Positions 18,372 to 26,227 of a stretch of 64,000 nucleotides of DNA are shown piece by piece. The position numbers and the translations under genes are program-made. Source of the DNA: Parvibaculum sp046297875 (lineage in GTDB: Bacteria > Pseudomonadota > Alphaproteobacteria > Parvibaculales > Parvibaculaceae); contig NZ_JBKBHD010000001.1 of NCBI RefSeq assembly GCF_046297875.1, positions 1,116,001 to 1,180,000 on the forward strand. Direction: 5' to 3'. Position 1 is the first letter of the stretch. Each line of letters opens with the position of its first letter. Below the pieces are notes generated by a model. The model ran no database searches, was not told the DNA's origin, and saw only the letters and a program-made list of their open reading frames with translations.

Positions 18372-19926
18372 CGTGCAGATCGGCCGGCAGGAGAAGCGAT
18401 TGCCCGTTCATCTGGGCCGGCGCCCCGATGCCGAAAAGGTCGAGCAGCGTCGGCGCGACATCGGCCAGCGTTCCACGGGCGAGCGCGGCATGTCTGTCGC
18501 CGCCGATCATCACGAACGGAACGGGTGCGGAGGTCGTGCGGCGGAGCGGCAACCCCGTGTCCGGATCGGTCATCCGTTCCGCCTTCCCGTAGGTGCCGCA
18601 AAGAACCAGCATGCCGCCCTTCTTGTCGATCTGCGCTGCGATCTTGCCGAGGTATTTGTCGATTGCCTCGACGGCGTTCACCGTCGCCTTCAGATTGCCA
18701 GTGCTGCCGAGGACCGCCGCATTCGGAAAGCCGACCGTTATCACGTCATGCTCGCCTTTCTTGAGGGCGGCGAGCAATTCATTTGTGAGTGTTGCGGCGG
18801 CAAGCTCGGGCTTGCGCTCGATCTGCGATGCGGGCGGCGTATCGGTCACGAGTATGGTCTCGCCCGGAAAGAGAGCGGGGGCGCCGCCGCGCAGGAAGTT
18901 CGACATGGCCGCTTCGGCAATGGTTTCCGCGAGCGTGAGGTGGCGCAGCCCTGCCTCCGCGAAATGGCCGGCAAGGCTCGGGCCGAAGGATATAGCCTCG
19001 AAAAGCGGTTGTGCTTCGACGGGCAGCGGATGTGCATGCCTGACGAGCGTGTAGACGCCGGCAAGCGCGGGCGCCGTGCCGGGAAGGCCCTGGGAGGCCG
19101 GGTCGGTCAGCGCCGAGACGAGCGCATGTCCGTGATCCGGCTGCAGGTTGACGAGAAGCACGGCGTCGTCCTGGCGAATGCCGCGATAGGCGCTGCCGAG
19201 CCGGGGCGGCACGCGGTCATCGTCCAGTCCCTTGCGGTAGCATTCGTCGAGATAGGCAGTCGGGTATTCCGTATACGGCGCATCTGCCTGCGATATCGCG
19301 CGCCATACGGCGGCGAGCGCCGAGGCTTCGCCGCCTTCGTCGAAGCCGTGGGCCCGGCCGAAGACGCTGCCAAGTTCCGCGTTCTCTGCGCCCGAAATAT
19401 CGTCGAGAAATTCCTGCAGATGGAAGATGCCGCCTTGCGGATTTGTGTCCTGCCCGTCCATGACGGCATGAACCCAGACCTTGACGCCCTCATGGCTGAG
19501 AAGCGCCGCAAGCACGGCCATGTAGTGCTGGTAGCCGGCAATCCGGGACGGCGTGACCATGCCGATGAGATGGACCGCGCCGCCGAGCGGCCGCACGCAC
19601 GATATGATTTCGCGCAGCACAGGGTGACTGGCGATGCTGTCTGCGCCGTCGCCGGAAAAGGCCCGGGCGATCCGTGACGCAGGCGTTTCGACCGCACGCC
19701 CCGCGCCGAGCGCCGCATAGGCAGCCTGCGCATGGCCGGGCTGGCCTGCGGGCAGTCCCAGGGCTTCGCCGGAGGCGGCAAGCTCTGTGCGCGGCCAAGT
19801 TGCGGCAAGGCGGTCATAAATCGGCGTGCGCGCGAGAGCGATGGCATTGCCCTCGCGTTCTCCGCGGATTCCCCAGCCGTCCAGCAGGGCAAGGACAAGG
19901 GGTCTGACGCCGGATTTTGTGCTCAT
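18355..19926 (-). CDS. Phosphoglycerate-mutase-like protein lacking catalytic residues
   Basis: A 523-residue protein that aligns end to end with cofactor-independent phosphoglycerate mutase (GpmI), with conserved DGWGIRGEREGNAIA, GLPAGQ...GAGR and LADVAPTLLDLFGI. The catalytic residues are missing. The serine of the GNSEVGH motif is A66 (GHAQAAY). The metal-ligand pair D/H of NxxDMVGH is A404/S408, the D/H of ADHGN is T445/Y446, and the histidine of HTxNP is R463. Only D16 and the MDGQD aspartate remain. It is therefore very unlikely to catalyse mutase chemistry. It sits in the rlmH-envC-ctpA block where many Alphaproteobacteria carry a gpmI. It could be a pseudoenzyme in envelope regulation or a neofunctionalised alkaline-phosphatase-fold protein. 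Confidence 0.85.
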   Translation of the reverse strand: MSTKSGVRPLVLALLDGWGIRGEREGNAIALARTPIYDRLAATWPRTELAASGEALGLPAGQPGHAQAAYAALGAGRAVETPASRIARAFSGDGADSIASHPVLREIISCVRPLGGAVHLIGMVTPSRIAGYQHYMAVLAALLSHEGVKVWVHAVMDGQDTNPQGGIFHLQEFLDDISGAENAELGSVFGRAHGFDEGGEASALAAVWRAISQADAPYTEYPTAYLDECYRKGLDDDRVPPRLGSAYRGIRQDDAVLLVNLQPDHGHALVSALTDPASQGLPGTAPALAGVYTLVRHAHPLPVEAQPLFEAISFGPSLAGHFAEAGLRHLTLAETIAEAAMSNFLRGGAPALFPGETILVTDTPPASQIERKPELAAATLTNELLAALKKGEHDVITVGFPNAAVLGSTGNLKATVNAVEAIDKYLGKIAAQIDKKGGMLVLCGTYGKAERMTDPDTGLPLRRTTSAPVPFVMIGGDRHAALARGTLADVAPTLLDLFGIGAPAQMNGQSLLLPADLHDAVGA

Positions 19927-20037
19927 GATTGAATTGAATGTCCGCCTGGCCTTTGGGCGCGCGAATCGCGGCGACCTCTATGCGCCACGCAAACTAGTGC
20001 AAGGCTCGAAAGGTGTCTACTTGATGACGAACCATAA

Positions 20038-20517
20038 TCAGGGGCGATGATAGGGGTGTCCCGCAAGGATCGTGACGGCGCGGTAGAGCTGTTCTGCGAG
20101 CATCGTGCGGGCGAGCATGTGGGGCCAGGTCATTGCGCCGAAAGACACGATGTGGACGGCCTTCTCGCGGATCGCAGGCGCCAGCCCGTTTGCGCCGCCG
20201 ATGACGAAGGCAAGATCGGAGGTCGCATTGTCGCGCCATTCGCCAAGGCGTCTTGCGAAAACTTCGCTTGTCTCGTTCTTGCCGCGTTCATCCAGCGCGA
20301 CGATGGTGGCGCCCTTCGCGGCAGCCAGCAGAAGTTCCGCCTCGCGCGCCATGAGCTGTGGCGCATCGAGCTTGCGCTTCTCCTCGACCTCGATCACCGG
20401 CCCGGCGGAAATGCCGATGGGGCGGCCAGCCGCATCGAGGCGGGAAATGTAGTCGTCAATGAGGAGCTTTTCGGGACCGGCTTTCAGCCGTCCGACGGCG
20501 CAGATGTGAACGCGCAT
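20038..20517 (-). CDS. rlmH: 23S rRNA (pseudouridine1915-N3)-methyltransferase RlmH
   Basis: A 159-residue SPOUT-class methyltransferase that methylates pseudouridine 1915 in helix 69 of 23S rRNA. The family motifs are LDERGKNETSEVFA (about 75-88), the AdoMet-binding knot FVIGGANGLAP (about 104-114), and the C-terminal MLAEQLYRAVTILAGHPYHR. The length is normal. It is preceded by rsfS on the same strand, and the two ribosome genes probably share a transcript. The pseudo-mutase gene follows after a 110-base gap. Confidence 0.96.
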   Translation of the reverse strand: MRVHICAVGRLKAGPEKLLIDDYISRLDAAGRPIGISAGPVIEVEEKRKLDAPQLMAREAELLLAAAKGATIVALDERGKNETSEVFARRLGEWRDNATSDLAFVIGGANGLAPAIREKAVHIVSFGAMTWPHMLARTMLAEQLYRAVTILAGHPYHRP

Positions 20518-20597
20518 AAATGGCCTCTCCGGCGAGGCCGGACATTTTCAGCGGAGACGGGGAGAAGCCGCGGGCGCGCCTTGAGGGAGCTATAGCC

Positions 20598-21074
20598 TCA
20601 GACTGCCAGCTGGTCGGCCGGAATATCGGCAGACCACATCTTCTCCAGCTTGTAGAAGTCGCGCACTTCGGGGCGGAAGACATGGACCACCACGTCGCCA
20701 CCATCGATGAGCACCCAGTCGCCCTGTTTCATTCCCTCGACCTGCGCATTGCCGAAACCCGCTTCCTTCAGGCGGCGCAGCAGGTGATCGGCCACGGCGC
20801 CGACATGGCGCTGCGACCGACCGCTTGCGACCACCATATGGTCGGCAATCGGCGTCTTTCCCGTGAGGTCAATGGAAACAACATCCTCGGCCTTGTCTTC
20901 TTCCAGGCTCTCGAGCACGAGAGCGAGCATCTCAGAAGACTTGCCGGTATCGGCCGCCTTGCCCTTGCGGGGGGCGGGGGCCTTTTTCACGGCGCCGTCG
21001 GCTTTCGCCGCGGGCCTGGTCTGGACCTTCCGGTCCGTCGATTGTCTGCTCAGGAATACGCTCCTTTTTGGCAA
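20598..21074 (-). CDS. rsfS: Ribosome silencing factor RsfS
   Basis: A protein of the RsfS/Iojap family that binds uL14 and blocks subunit joining when growth slows. The core domain begins around residue 46 (SSEMLALVLESLEEDKAEDVV) and contains IADHMVVASGRSQRHVGAVADHL and MKQGDWVLIDGGDVVVHVF. About 45 basic, alanine-rich residues precede it. The start is uncertain: the frame opens at TTG 21074, yet the only strong Shine-Dalgarno sequence (AAGGAG, complement of 21061-21066) lies inside it, which points to a CTG at 21053 or another rare start. The core is intact under either start. Confidence 0.9.
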   Translation of the reverse strand: MPKRSVFLSRQSTDRKVQTRPAAKADGAVKKAPAPRKGKAADTGKSSEMLALVLESLEEDKAEDVVSIDLTGKTPIADHMVVASGRSQRHVGAVADHLLRRLKEAGFGNAQVEGMKQGDWVLIDGGDVVVHVFRPEVRDFYKLEKMWSADIPADQLAV

Positions 21075-21179
21075 ACCGTTACTTGGGTTGGCAGGTGTGG
21101 CGCTTGGCCGCCGCTACCGTTTGAAGGATAAGCGCCACAGGGCGTCAATTCAATGACGCTGTCCCGGCGCATTCCGGCA

Positions 21180-21782
21180 TCAGGCGCGGCTCCAGTCCGA
21201 TTTCTTGCGGATTTCCGTTGCCGAATGCGGGCTTTCGGGGCCCGAAAGAAATATCAGCGCAGGCGGCGCCATGAGGGGCAGGAGCGCCGCATCGGTGCTG
21301 TCGAGTATCGCGGGGGCAAGCGCCTGCGCCGCCGGGGACAACCGCGCTTTCAGTGTGTAGCCGGGGCGCGGATAAATGGCGATCGGCACCGTCATGGCGA
21401 TTTCGCGCCAGTTCCGCCAGCGCGGGAACTGCAGCATGTTGTCGGCGCCCATCAGCCAGACGAAGCGGACATCGGGATGGCGCCCGGTGAGTTCGGCCAG
21501 CGTATCCGCCGTGAAGCGGGTGCCGAGTTTCGCCTCGATGCCGCTCACCACGATCCGCGGGTCGCGCGCCAGTGTTCGCGCCGAGGCGAGGCGCTTCGCG
21601 AAGGGAGCCATGCCCGTTTCGGGCTTCAGCGGATTGCCGGGCGAGACGAGCCACCAGATGCGGTCGAGCCCGAGCGCCTTCAGGCACATCAGCGAGATGT
21701 GGAGATGGCCCTCATGCGCGGGATTGAAGGAACCGCCGAGCAGCCCGACCTTCAGTCCCGGCGTCAGCAGTTCGCGGCGCAT
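21180..21782 (-). CDS. nadD: Nicotinate-nucleotide adenylyltransferase
   Basis: A 200-residue adenylyltransferase that forms deamido-NAD from nicotinate mononucleotide and ATP. The nucleotidyltransferase signature GGSFNPAHEGH is at residues 15-25, the substrate segment WLMGADNMLQFPRW at about 107-120, and the C-terminal SATEIRK at about 189. It lies one base downstream of the proA stop and is read toward rsfS, giving the common order proA-nadD-rsfS-rlmH. Confidence 0.95.
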   Translation of the reverse strand: MRRELLTPGLKVGLLGGSFNPAHEGHLHISLMCLKALGLDRIWWLVSPGNPLKPETGMAPFAKRLASARTLARDPRIVVSGIEAKLGTRFTADTLAELTGRHPDVRFVWLMGADNMLQFPRWRNWREIAMTVPIAIYPRPGYTLKARLSPAAQALAPAILDSTDAALLPLMAPPALIFLSGPESPHSATEIRKKSDWSRA

Positions 21783-21783
21783 C

Positions 21784-23082
21784 TCAGGGACGGACCTGGC
21801 CGCTGCCGCGCACCAGATACTTGAAGCTTGTCAGCTGTTCGACGCCGACCGGACCGCGCGCATGGAACTTGCCGGTGGCGATACCGATTTCCGCGCCCAT
21901 GCCGAATTCGCCGCCATCGGCAAATTGCGTCGAGGCATTGTGCAGCAGGATCGCGCTGTCGACTTCGGCGAAGAAGCGCTCCGCCGTCTTCTGGTTGCTG
22001 GTCACGATGGCTTCGGTGTGGCTCGAGCCATATTTGCGGATATGGGCGATGGCGGTGCCAACACCGTTCACCACGCGCACGGCGATGATCGCGTCGAGAT
22101 ATTCGGTGTACCAGTCCTCTTCCGTCGCGGGCTTCACGCGGGCATCCGCTCTCTGCGCCGCCTCGTCGCCGCGCACTTCGCAGCCCGCATCGAGAAGTGC
22201 CTTCACAAGCGGCGCCAGATGCGTTGCCGCGCAGGCTTCATCCACCAGCAGCGTTTCCGCCGAGCCGCAAATGCCGGTGCGGCGTAGCTTGGCGTTCAGC
22301 GCGATGTTCCTTGCCATCTCGAGATCGGCCTCGCCATCGACATAGACATGGCAGACGCCTTCCAGATGCGCAAACACGGGCACGCGCGCTTCTTCCTGCA
22401 CGCGGGCAACGAGGCTCTTGCCGCCGCGCGGCACGATGACATCGAGATTGCCGCCAAGGCCCTTCAGCATTTCGCCGACCGCGACGCGATCCGTCACGGG
22501 TACGAGCTGGATCGAGGCTTCGGGAAGGTTCGATGCAATGATGCCTTCGACAAGCGAGGCATGGATGGCCTTGTTGGAGCGGGACGCTTCCGAGCCGCCG
22601 CGCAGCACGGCGGCATTCCCCGCCTTCAGGCAGAGCGCGCCCGCATCCGCCGTCACGTTGGGGCGGCTCTCATAGATGATGCCGATGACGCCCAAGGGCA
22701 CGCGCACACGCTCGATATGAAGTCCGTTCGGGCGGTCCCATTCGGCGATCTTCGAGCCGACAGGATCGGCCAGCGCCGCGATCTCTTCCAGCGCTTTCGC
22801 AATCGCCTCGACGCGCTTCGTGTCGAGCGCGAGGCGGTCGATCATGGCGGGCGTGAGGCCGTTCTTCTTCGCGTCGGCGACATCGAGTTCATTCGCGGCC
22901 AGAATGTCGTCAACATTGGCGCGGATGCACATGGCGGCGGCGAGGAGGGCGGCATCCTTCTGCTTCGTGGGCGCGGTCGCAAGCACGGTTGCGGCATCGC
23001 GCGCCTTCGCGCCGATGCCCTGCATCAGGGCTGCTATGTCGGTATCGCCGGTGTTGAGTTTCACGATGCTCACGGGGCTCAC
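21784..23082 (-). CDS. proA: Gamma-glutamyl phosphate reductase
   Basis: A 432-residue NADPH-dependent enzyme, second in proline synthesis from glutamate, with an aldehyde-dehydrogenase-like fold. The start at 23082 is a GTG; another in-frame GTG lies nine bases further in. Family signatures are IYESRPNVTADAGALCLKAGNA (about 135-155) and the catalytic cysteine region LRRTGICGSAETLLVD (about 265-280). Its partner proB is the next gene upstream on the same strand, 95 bases away. Confidence 0.96.
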   Translation of the reverse strand: MSPVSIVKLNTGDTDIAALMQGIGAKARDAATVLATAPTKQKDAALLAAAMCIRANVDDILAANELDVADAKKNGLTPAMIDRLALDTKRVEAIAKALEEIAALADPVGSKIAEWDRPNGLHIERVRVPLGVIGIIYESRPNVTADAGALCLKAGNAAVLRGGSEASRSNKAIHASLVEGIIASNLPEASIQLVPVTDRVAVGEMLKGLGGNLDVIVPRGGKSLVARVQEEARVPVFAHLEGVCHVYVDGEADLEMARNIALNAKLRRTGICGSAETLLVDEACAATHLAPLVKALLDAGCEVRGDEAAQRADARVKPATEEDWYTEYLDAIIAVRVVNGVGTAIAHIRKYGSSHTEAIVTSNQKTAERFFAEVDSAILLHNASTQFADGGEFGMGAEIGIATGKFHARGPVGVEQLTSFKYLVRGSGQVRP

Positions 23083-23177
23083 CCAGTCCTTGTCCTGTCG
23101 GCCGCAAAAGTATTTCAGGCGGCGTCTCTTCTTACAACTTCGCTCATTCCCTCATATGGGGCTGCATGCGGGACGTT

Positions 23178-24296
23178 TCACGGCTTTTTCAGCACGAGGT
23201 CGTCGCGGTGGATCATTTCGGCGCGGCCCGAATAGCCGAGCAATTCCTCGATTTCGTGGCTCGAATGGCCCTTGATGATACGGGCATCGTCGCTTGCATA
23301 GGCCGTCAGGCCGCGCGCGACTTCATGGCCTTCTGCGTCGCGCACGGTCACGGCATCGCCGCGCCCGAACTCGCCTTCGACCGCGGTGACGCCGGCGGGC
23401 AGGAGGCTGCGGCCCTGGATGAGCGCCTTCACGGCGCCATCGTCGATGGTGATCGTTCCCGCGCTCTTCAGCGAACCCGAGATCCAGCGCTTGCGCGCGG
23501 CAAAGGGCGTCGAATGGGCGGCGAACCAGGTGACGCGCGCGCCATCCTCCACGGCCTGCAGCGGTCGGAGCGTGCGGCCATTCGCGATCGCCATGCGCGC
23601 GCCGCCTTCGGTGGCGATGCGGGCGGCGGCGATTTTCGTCTTCATGCCGCCGCGCGAATAGATGCTCGCAGCATCGCCCGCCATCGCCTCGATCTCCGGC
23701 GTGATCTCGGCGACTTCCGCAATATGTTTCGCGCCGGGCAGATGCGGTGGTGCCGTGTAGAGCCCGTCGACATCGGAGAGCAGCACGAGGCAATCGGCAG
23801 AGACCATGCTTGCGACGCGCGCAGCCAGCCGGTCATTGTCGCCATAGCGGATTTCCGTCGTCGCCACCGTGTCGTTCTCGTTGATGACGGGCACGGCACC
23901 CAGCTTCAGCAGCGTGTTGATGGTCGAGCGCGCATTGAGATAGCGGCGGCGCTCTTCGGTGTCTTCGAGTGTCAGCAGGATCTGCGCGCAGGAAAAACCA
24001 TAAGCCGAGAGAATTTCCTGAAAGGCATGCGCAAGGCCGATCTGGCCGACGGCGGCGGCGGCCTGGCTTTCTTCCAGTTTCAGTTTTCCGGCAGGCAGTT
24101 TCAGCGCGCGGCGGCCGAGCGAGATCGCGCCCGACGATACGATCAGCATGTCCTGTCCGCGGGCGCGCATGCGGGCAATGTCTTCCACCATGGCCTGCAG
24201 CCAGGTGCGGTTGAGCTTGCCCGTGTCTGCGTCGGTCAGGAGTGCCGAGCCGATCTTCACGACGACGCGCTGCGCTTTTTCGAGATGGTTGCTCAA
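23178..24296 (-). CDS. proB: Glutamate 5-kinase
   Basis: A 372-residue amino-acid kinase, the first and usually feedback-inhibited step of proline synthesis. The kinase domain (about 1-255) includes VVKIGSALLTD, VINENDTVATTEIRYGDNDRLAA and GTGGMKTK-type SRGGMKTKIAAA. A C-terminal PUA domain occupies about 275-370. The start codon is TTG at 24296, overlapping the obgE stop (TTGA) with GAGGG just upstream, so translation is coupled to obgE. Confidence 0.95.
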   Translation of the reverse strand: MSNHLEKAQRVVVKIGSALLTDADTGKLNRTWLQAMVEDIARMRARGQDMLIVSSGAISLGRRALKLPAGKLKLEESQAAAAVGQIGLAHAFQEILSAYGFSCAQILLTLEDTEERRRYLNARSTINTLLKLGAVPVINENDTVATTEIRYGDNDRLAARVASMVSADCLVLLSDVDGLYTAPPHLPGAKHIAEVAEITPEIEAMAGDAASIYSRGGMKTKIAAARIATEGGARMAIANGRTLRPLQAVEDGARVTWFAAHSTPFAARKRWISGSLKSAGTITIDDGAVKALIQGRSLLPAGVTAVEGEFGRGDAVTVRDAEGHEVARGLTAYASDDARIIKGHSSHEIEELLGYSGRAEMIHRDDLVLKKP

Positions 24297-25333
24297 GGCT
24301 GCCAGCCCTCATCTTGGTCTGTTTCTTCGGCGCGTTCTTCTGCGCGCCTTGCGCCGATCTCGTCTGCCGCAAGCCGCAATACGCTCTGTATGCCTTCGCC
24401 CGAGACGCCGGAAATCGCGAAGACCCTGGCGCCGCTTTCGTCTTCGAGGATCGCGGCCTTCTCCTCGCGCTCTTCCTCTGTCAGCGCGTCCGCCTTGTTG
24501 AGGCAGAGAATTTCGGGCTTGGCTTCAAGTCCCGCGCCATAGGCCTCGATCTCGCCGCGGATCACGTGATAGGCGTCTGCCACATCGTCCGACGTGCCGT
24601 CGATCAGATGGATCAGGATGCGGCAGCGTTCGAGATGGCCGAGAAAGCGGTCGCCAAGCCCCGCGCCTTCATGCGCGCCTTCGATGAGGCCGGGAATATC
24701 GGCAAGCACGAATGTGCGCGTGTCGACGCTGACGACGCCGAGGCCGGGGGTGAGCGTCGTGAAGGGATAGTCGGCGATCTTGGGCTTTGCCGCGCTCACC
24801 GCCGCGAGGAAGGTCGACTTGCCTGCATTGGGCAGGCCCACAAGCCCGGCATCGGCAATGAGCTTCAGCCGCAGCACGATCGTCTTTTCCTCGCCTTCAA
24901 GGCCGGGGTTCGCGCGGCGCGGCGCCTGATTGGTCGAGGATTTGAAATAGGCATTGCCGAAGCCGCCATTGCCGCCCTTGGCGAGCACGATCTTCTGACC
25001 GACTTCCGTCATGTCGGCGATCAGCGTTTCCTCGTCTTCCTCGAAGATCTGCGTGCCGACGGGCACTTTCAGAATCATGTCGGCGCCGTTCGCGCCCGAC
25101 CGGTTCTTGCCCATGCCGTGCATGCCGGTCTTCGCCTTGAAGTGCTGCTGGAAGCGATAGTCGATCAGCGTGTTCAGCCCTTCGACGCATTCGGCAATGA
25201 CGTCGCCGCCCTTGCCGCCATCGCCGCCATCGGGGCCGCCGAACTCGATGAACTTCTCGCGGCGGAAGCTGACGCAGCCCGCTCCCCCGTTTCCTGAACG
25301 GATATGGATTTTCGCTTGGTCGAGAAACTTCAT
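24293..25333 (-). CDS. obgE: GTPase ObgE/CgtA
   Basis: A 346-residue essential GTPase involved in late 50S assembly and stress signalling. The glycine-rich Obg domain (1-158; RSGNGGAGCVSFRREKF) is followed by a G domain with G1 GLPNAGKST (about 166-174), G2/G3 FTTLTPGLG and ADIPG, and G4 NKAD (about 284-287). The C-terminal tail is short and acidic. The gene follows rpmA on the same strand but is separated from it by an intrinsic terminator, so obgE-proB may have its own promoter or depend on read-through. Confidence 0.96.
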   Translation of the reverse strand: MKFLDQAKIHIRSGNGGAGCVSFRREKFIEFGGPDGGDGGKGGDVIAECVEGLNTLIDYRFQQHFKAKTGMHGMGKNRSGANGADMILKVPVGTQIFEEDEETLIADMTEVGQKIVLAKGGNGGFGNAYFKSSTNQAPRRANPGLEGEEKTIVLRLKLIADAGLVGLPNAGKSTFLAAVSAAKPKIADYPFTTLTPGLGVVSVDTRTFVLADIPGLIEGAHEGAGLGDRFLGHLERCRILIHLIDGTSDDVADAYHVIRGEIEAYGAGLEAKPEILCLNKADALTEEEREEKAAILEDESGARVFAISGVSGEGIQSVLRLAADEIGARRAEERAEETDQDEGWQP

Positions 25334-25376
25334 CTCACTTCATCCGTCCGCTCGTCTGTTCCATGGCCGCGCCATG

Positions 25377-25407
25377 AAAAAAGGGAGATGGCGGCCCATC
25401 TCCCTTT
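25377..25407 (-). terminator. Rho-independent terminator after rplU-rpmA
   Basis: On the minus strand a perfect 12-bp stem (AAAGGGAGATGG/CCATCTCCCTTT) with a GCCG loop is followed by TTT, giving a T6 run. It lies between the rpmA stop and the obgE start, so most transcription of the ribosomal protein pair should end here. Confidence 0.85.
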
Positions 25408-25456
25408 GAATTCCCGATGGCCGCCACCTTTTGCGAGGCGGCGTTCAGCCCCTCGT

Positions 25457-25732
25457 TCAGTCCGCCGCTTCCGGCAGGCTGGCGGTCACGACCGACACGA
25501 AGGCGCGTTCGTTCTTGCCCTTGTGGAAGGAGACCACGCCTTCGGCCTTCGCGAAGATCGTGTGATCCTTGCCGATGCCGACATTGGCGCCGGGGTGCCA
25601 CTTGGTGCCGCGCTGGCGGATGATGATGTTGCCCGGAATGACGGCTTCGCCACCGAACTTCTTCACGCCGAGACGGCGGCCGGCGCTGTCGCGACCGTTG
25701 CGGGAGGAACCGCCTGCCTTTTTATGAGCCAT
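25457..25732 (-). CDS. rpmA: 50S ribosomal protein bL27
   Basis: A 91-residue ribosomal protein near the peptidyl-transferase centre. The start MAHKKAGGSSRNGRDS is the invariant family N-terminus, beginning directly without the cleavable extension found in Firmicutes. GNIIIRQRGTKWHPG and GKDHTIFA are also conserved. The C-terminus ends in an acidic, alanine-rich tail. It is the second gene after rplU, 21 bases away. Confidence 0.98.
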   Translation of the reverse strand: MAHKKAGGSSRNGRDSAGRRLGVKKFGGEAVIPGNIIIRQRGTKWHPGANVGIGKDHTIFAKAEGVVSFHKGKNERAFVSVVTASLPEAAD

Positions 25733-25753
25733 GTTTCTACTCCTGCCTGCCGC

Positions 25754-26065
25754 TTAGCCGGCGATGTCGAGGATCTTGACGAGCATCAGATCCTGGCGAT
25801 GGCCGTTCTTGCGGCGGAAATTCTGGCGGCGGCGCTTCTTGAAGATCGTGAGCTTCGGCCCGCGGGTGTGTTCGACGATCTCTGCGCTGACCTTGGCGCC
25901 TTCAACGAGAGGTGCGCCGACCTTGAGCGTACCGCCTTCGCCGCCCAGCATCAGGACTTCAAGATCGATCTTGTCGCCGGCGGCGCCACCATTGCGCTCA
26001 ACCTCGAGAAGATCGTCTTTCGCGACCCTGTATTGCTTGCCGCCGGTCCGGATGACTGCGAACAT
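25754..26065 (-). CDS. rplU: 50S ribosomal protein bL21
   Basis: A 103-residue ribosomal protein. I take the ATG at 26065, which gives the family start MFAVIRTGGKQYRVAKDD; an upstream in-frame ATG at 26080 would add only five residues. The RNA-binding segment KKRRRQNFRRKNGHRQ lies near the C-terminus. It is the first gene of rplU-rpmA and lies behind a strong promoter and a terminator-like leader, both listed separately. Confidence 0.96.
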   Translation of the reverse strand: MFAVIRTGGKQYRVAKDDLLEVERNGGAAGDKIDLEVLMLGGEGGTLKVGAPLVEGAKVSAEIVEHTRGPKLTIFKKRRRQNFRRKNGHRQDLMLVKILDIAG

Positions 26066-26086
26066 TTTTGATACCACCATGTAACG

Positions 26087-26125
26087 AAAAAGGCCCTGCG
26101 GCCGCCGGTGACAGCGGCACGGGCC
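26087..26125 (-). promoter_or_regulatory. Terminator-like hairpin in the rplU 5' leader
   Basis: On the minus strand GGCCC(G)TGC(C)GC pairs with GC(C)GCA(G)GGCC across a short loop, followed directly by TTTTT and then, 21 bases later, the rplU ATG. It lies downstream of the predicted rplU promoter, so it would act within the leader of the mRNA rather than after a gene. The pairing is imperfect at the bracketed positions. It may be an attenuator or ribosomal-protein-binding leader, or simply the terminator of the upstream gene overlapping the leader. Confidence 0.55.
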
Positions 26126-26137
26126 GAATTGGCGCGC

Positions 26138-26165
26138 AATATACAGGGGGAGGCCTCGCTGTCAA
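26138..26165 (-). promoter_or_regulatory. Sigma-70-type promoter of rplU-rpmA
   Basis: On the minus strand TTGACA (complement of 26160-26165) and TATATT (complement of 26138-26143) are separated by 16 bases. This is close to the consensus for housekeeping sigma factors. The predicted transcript would start near 26131, about 65 bases before the rplU ATG and just before the leader hairpin. Confidence 0.75.
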
Positions 26166-26227
26166 GCCGCGAAGGGCCCGGAAAACCCCGGAAAAAGCCC
26201 GGAAATGCAATTGAAATCGCGGCTTTC

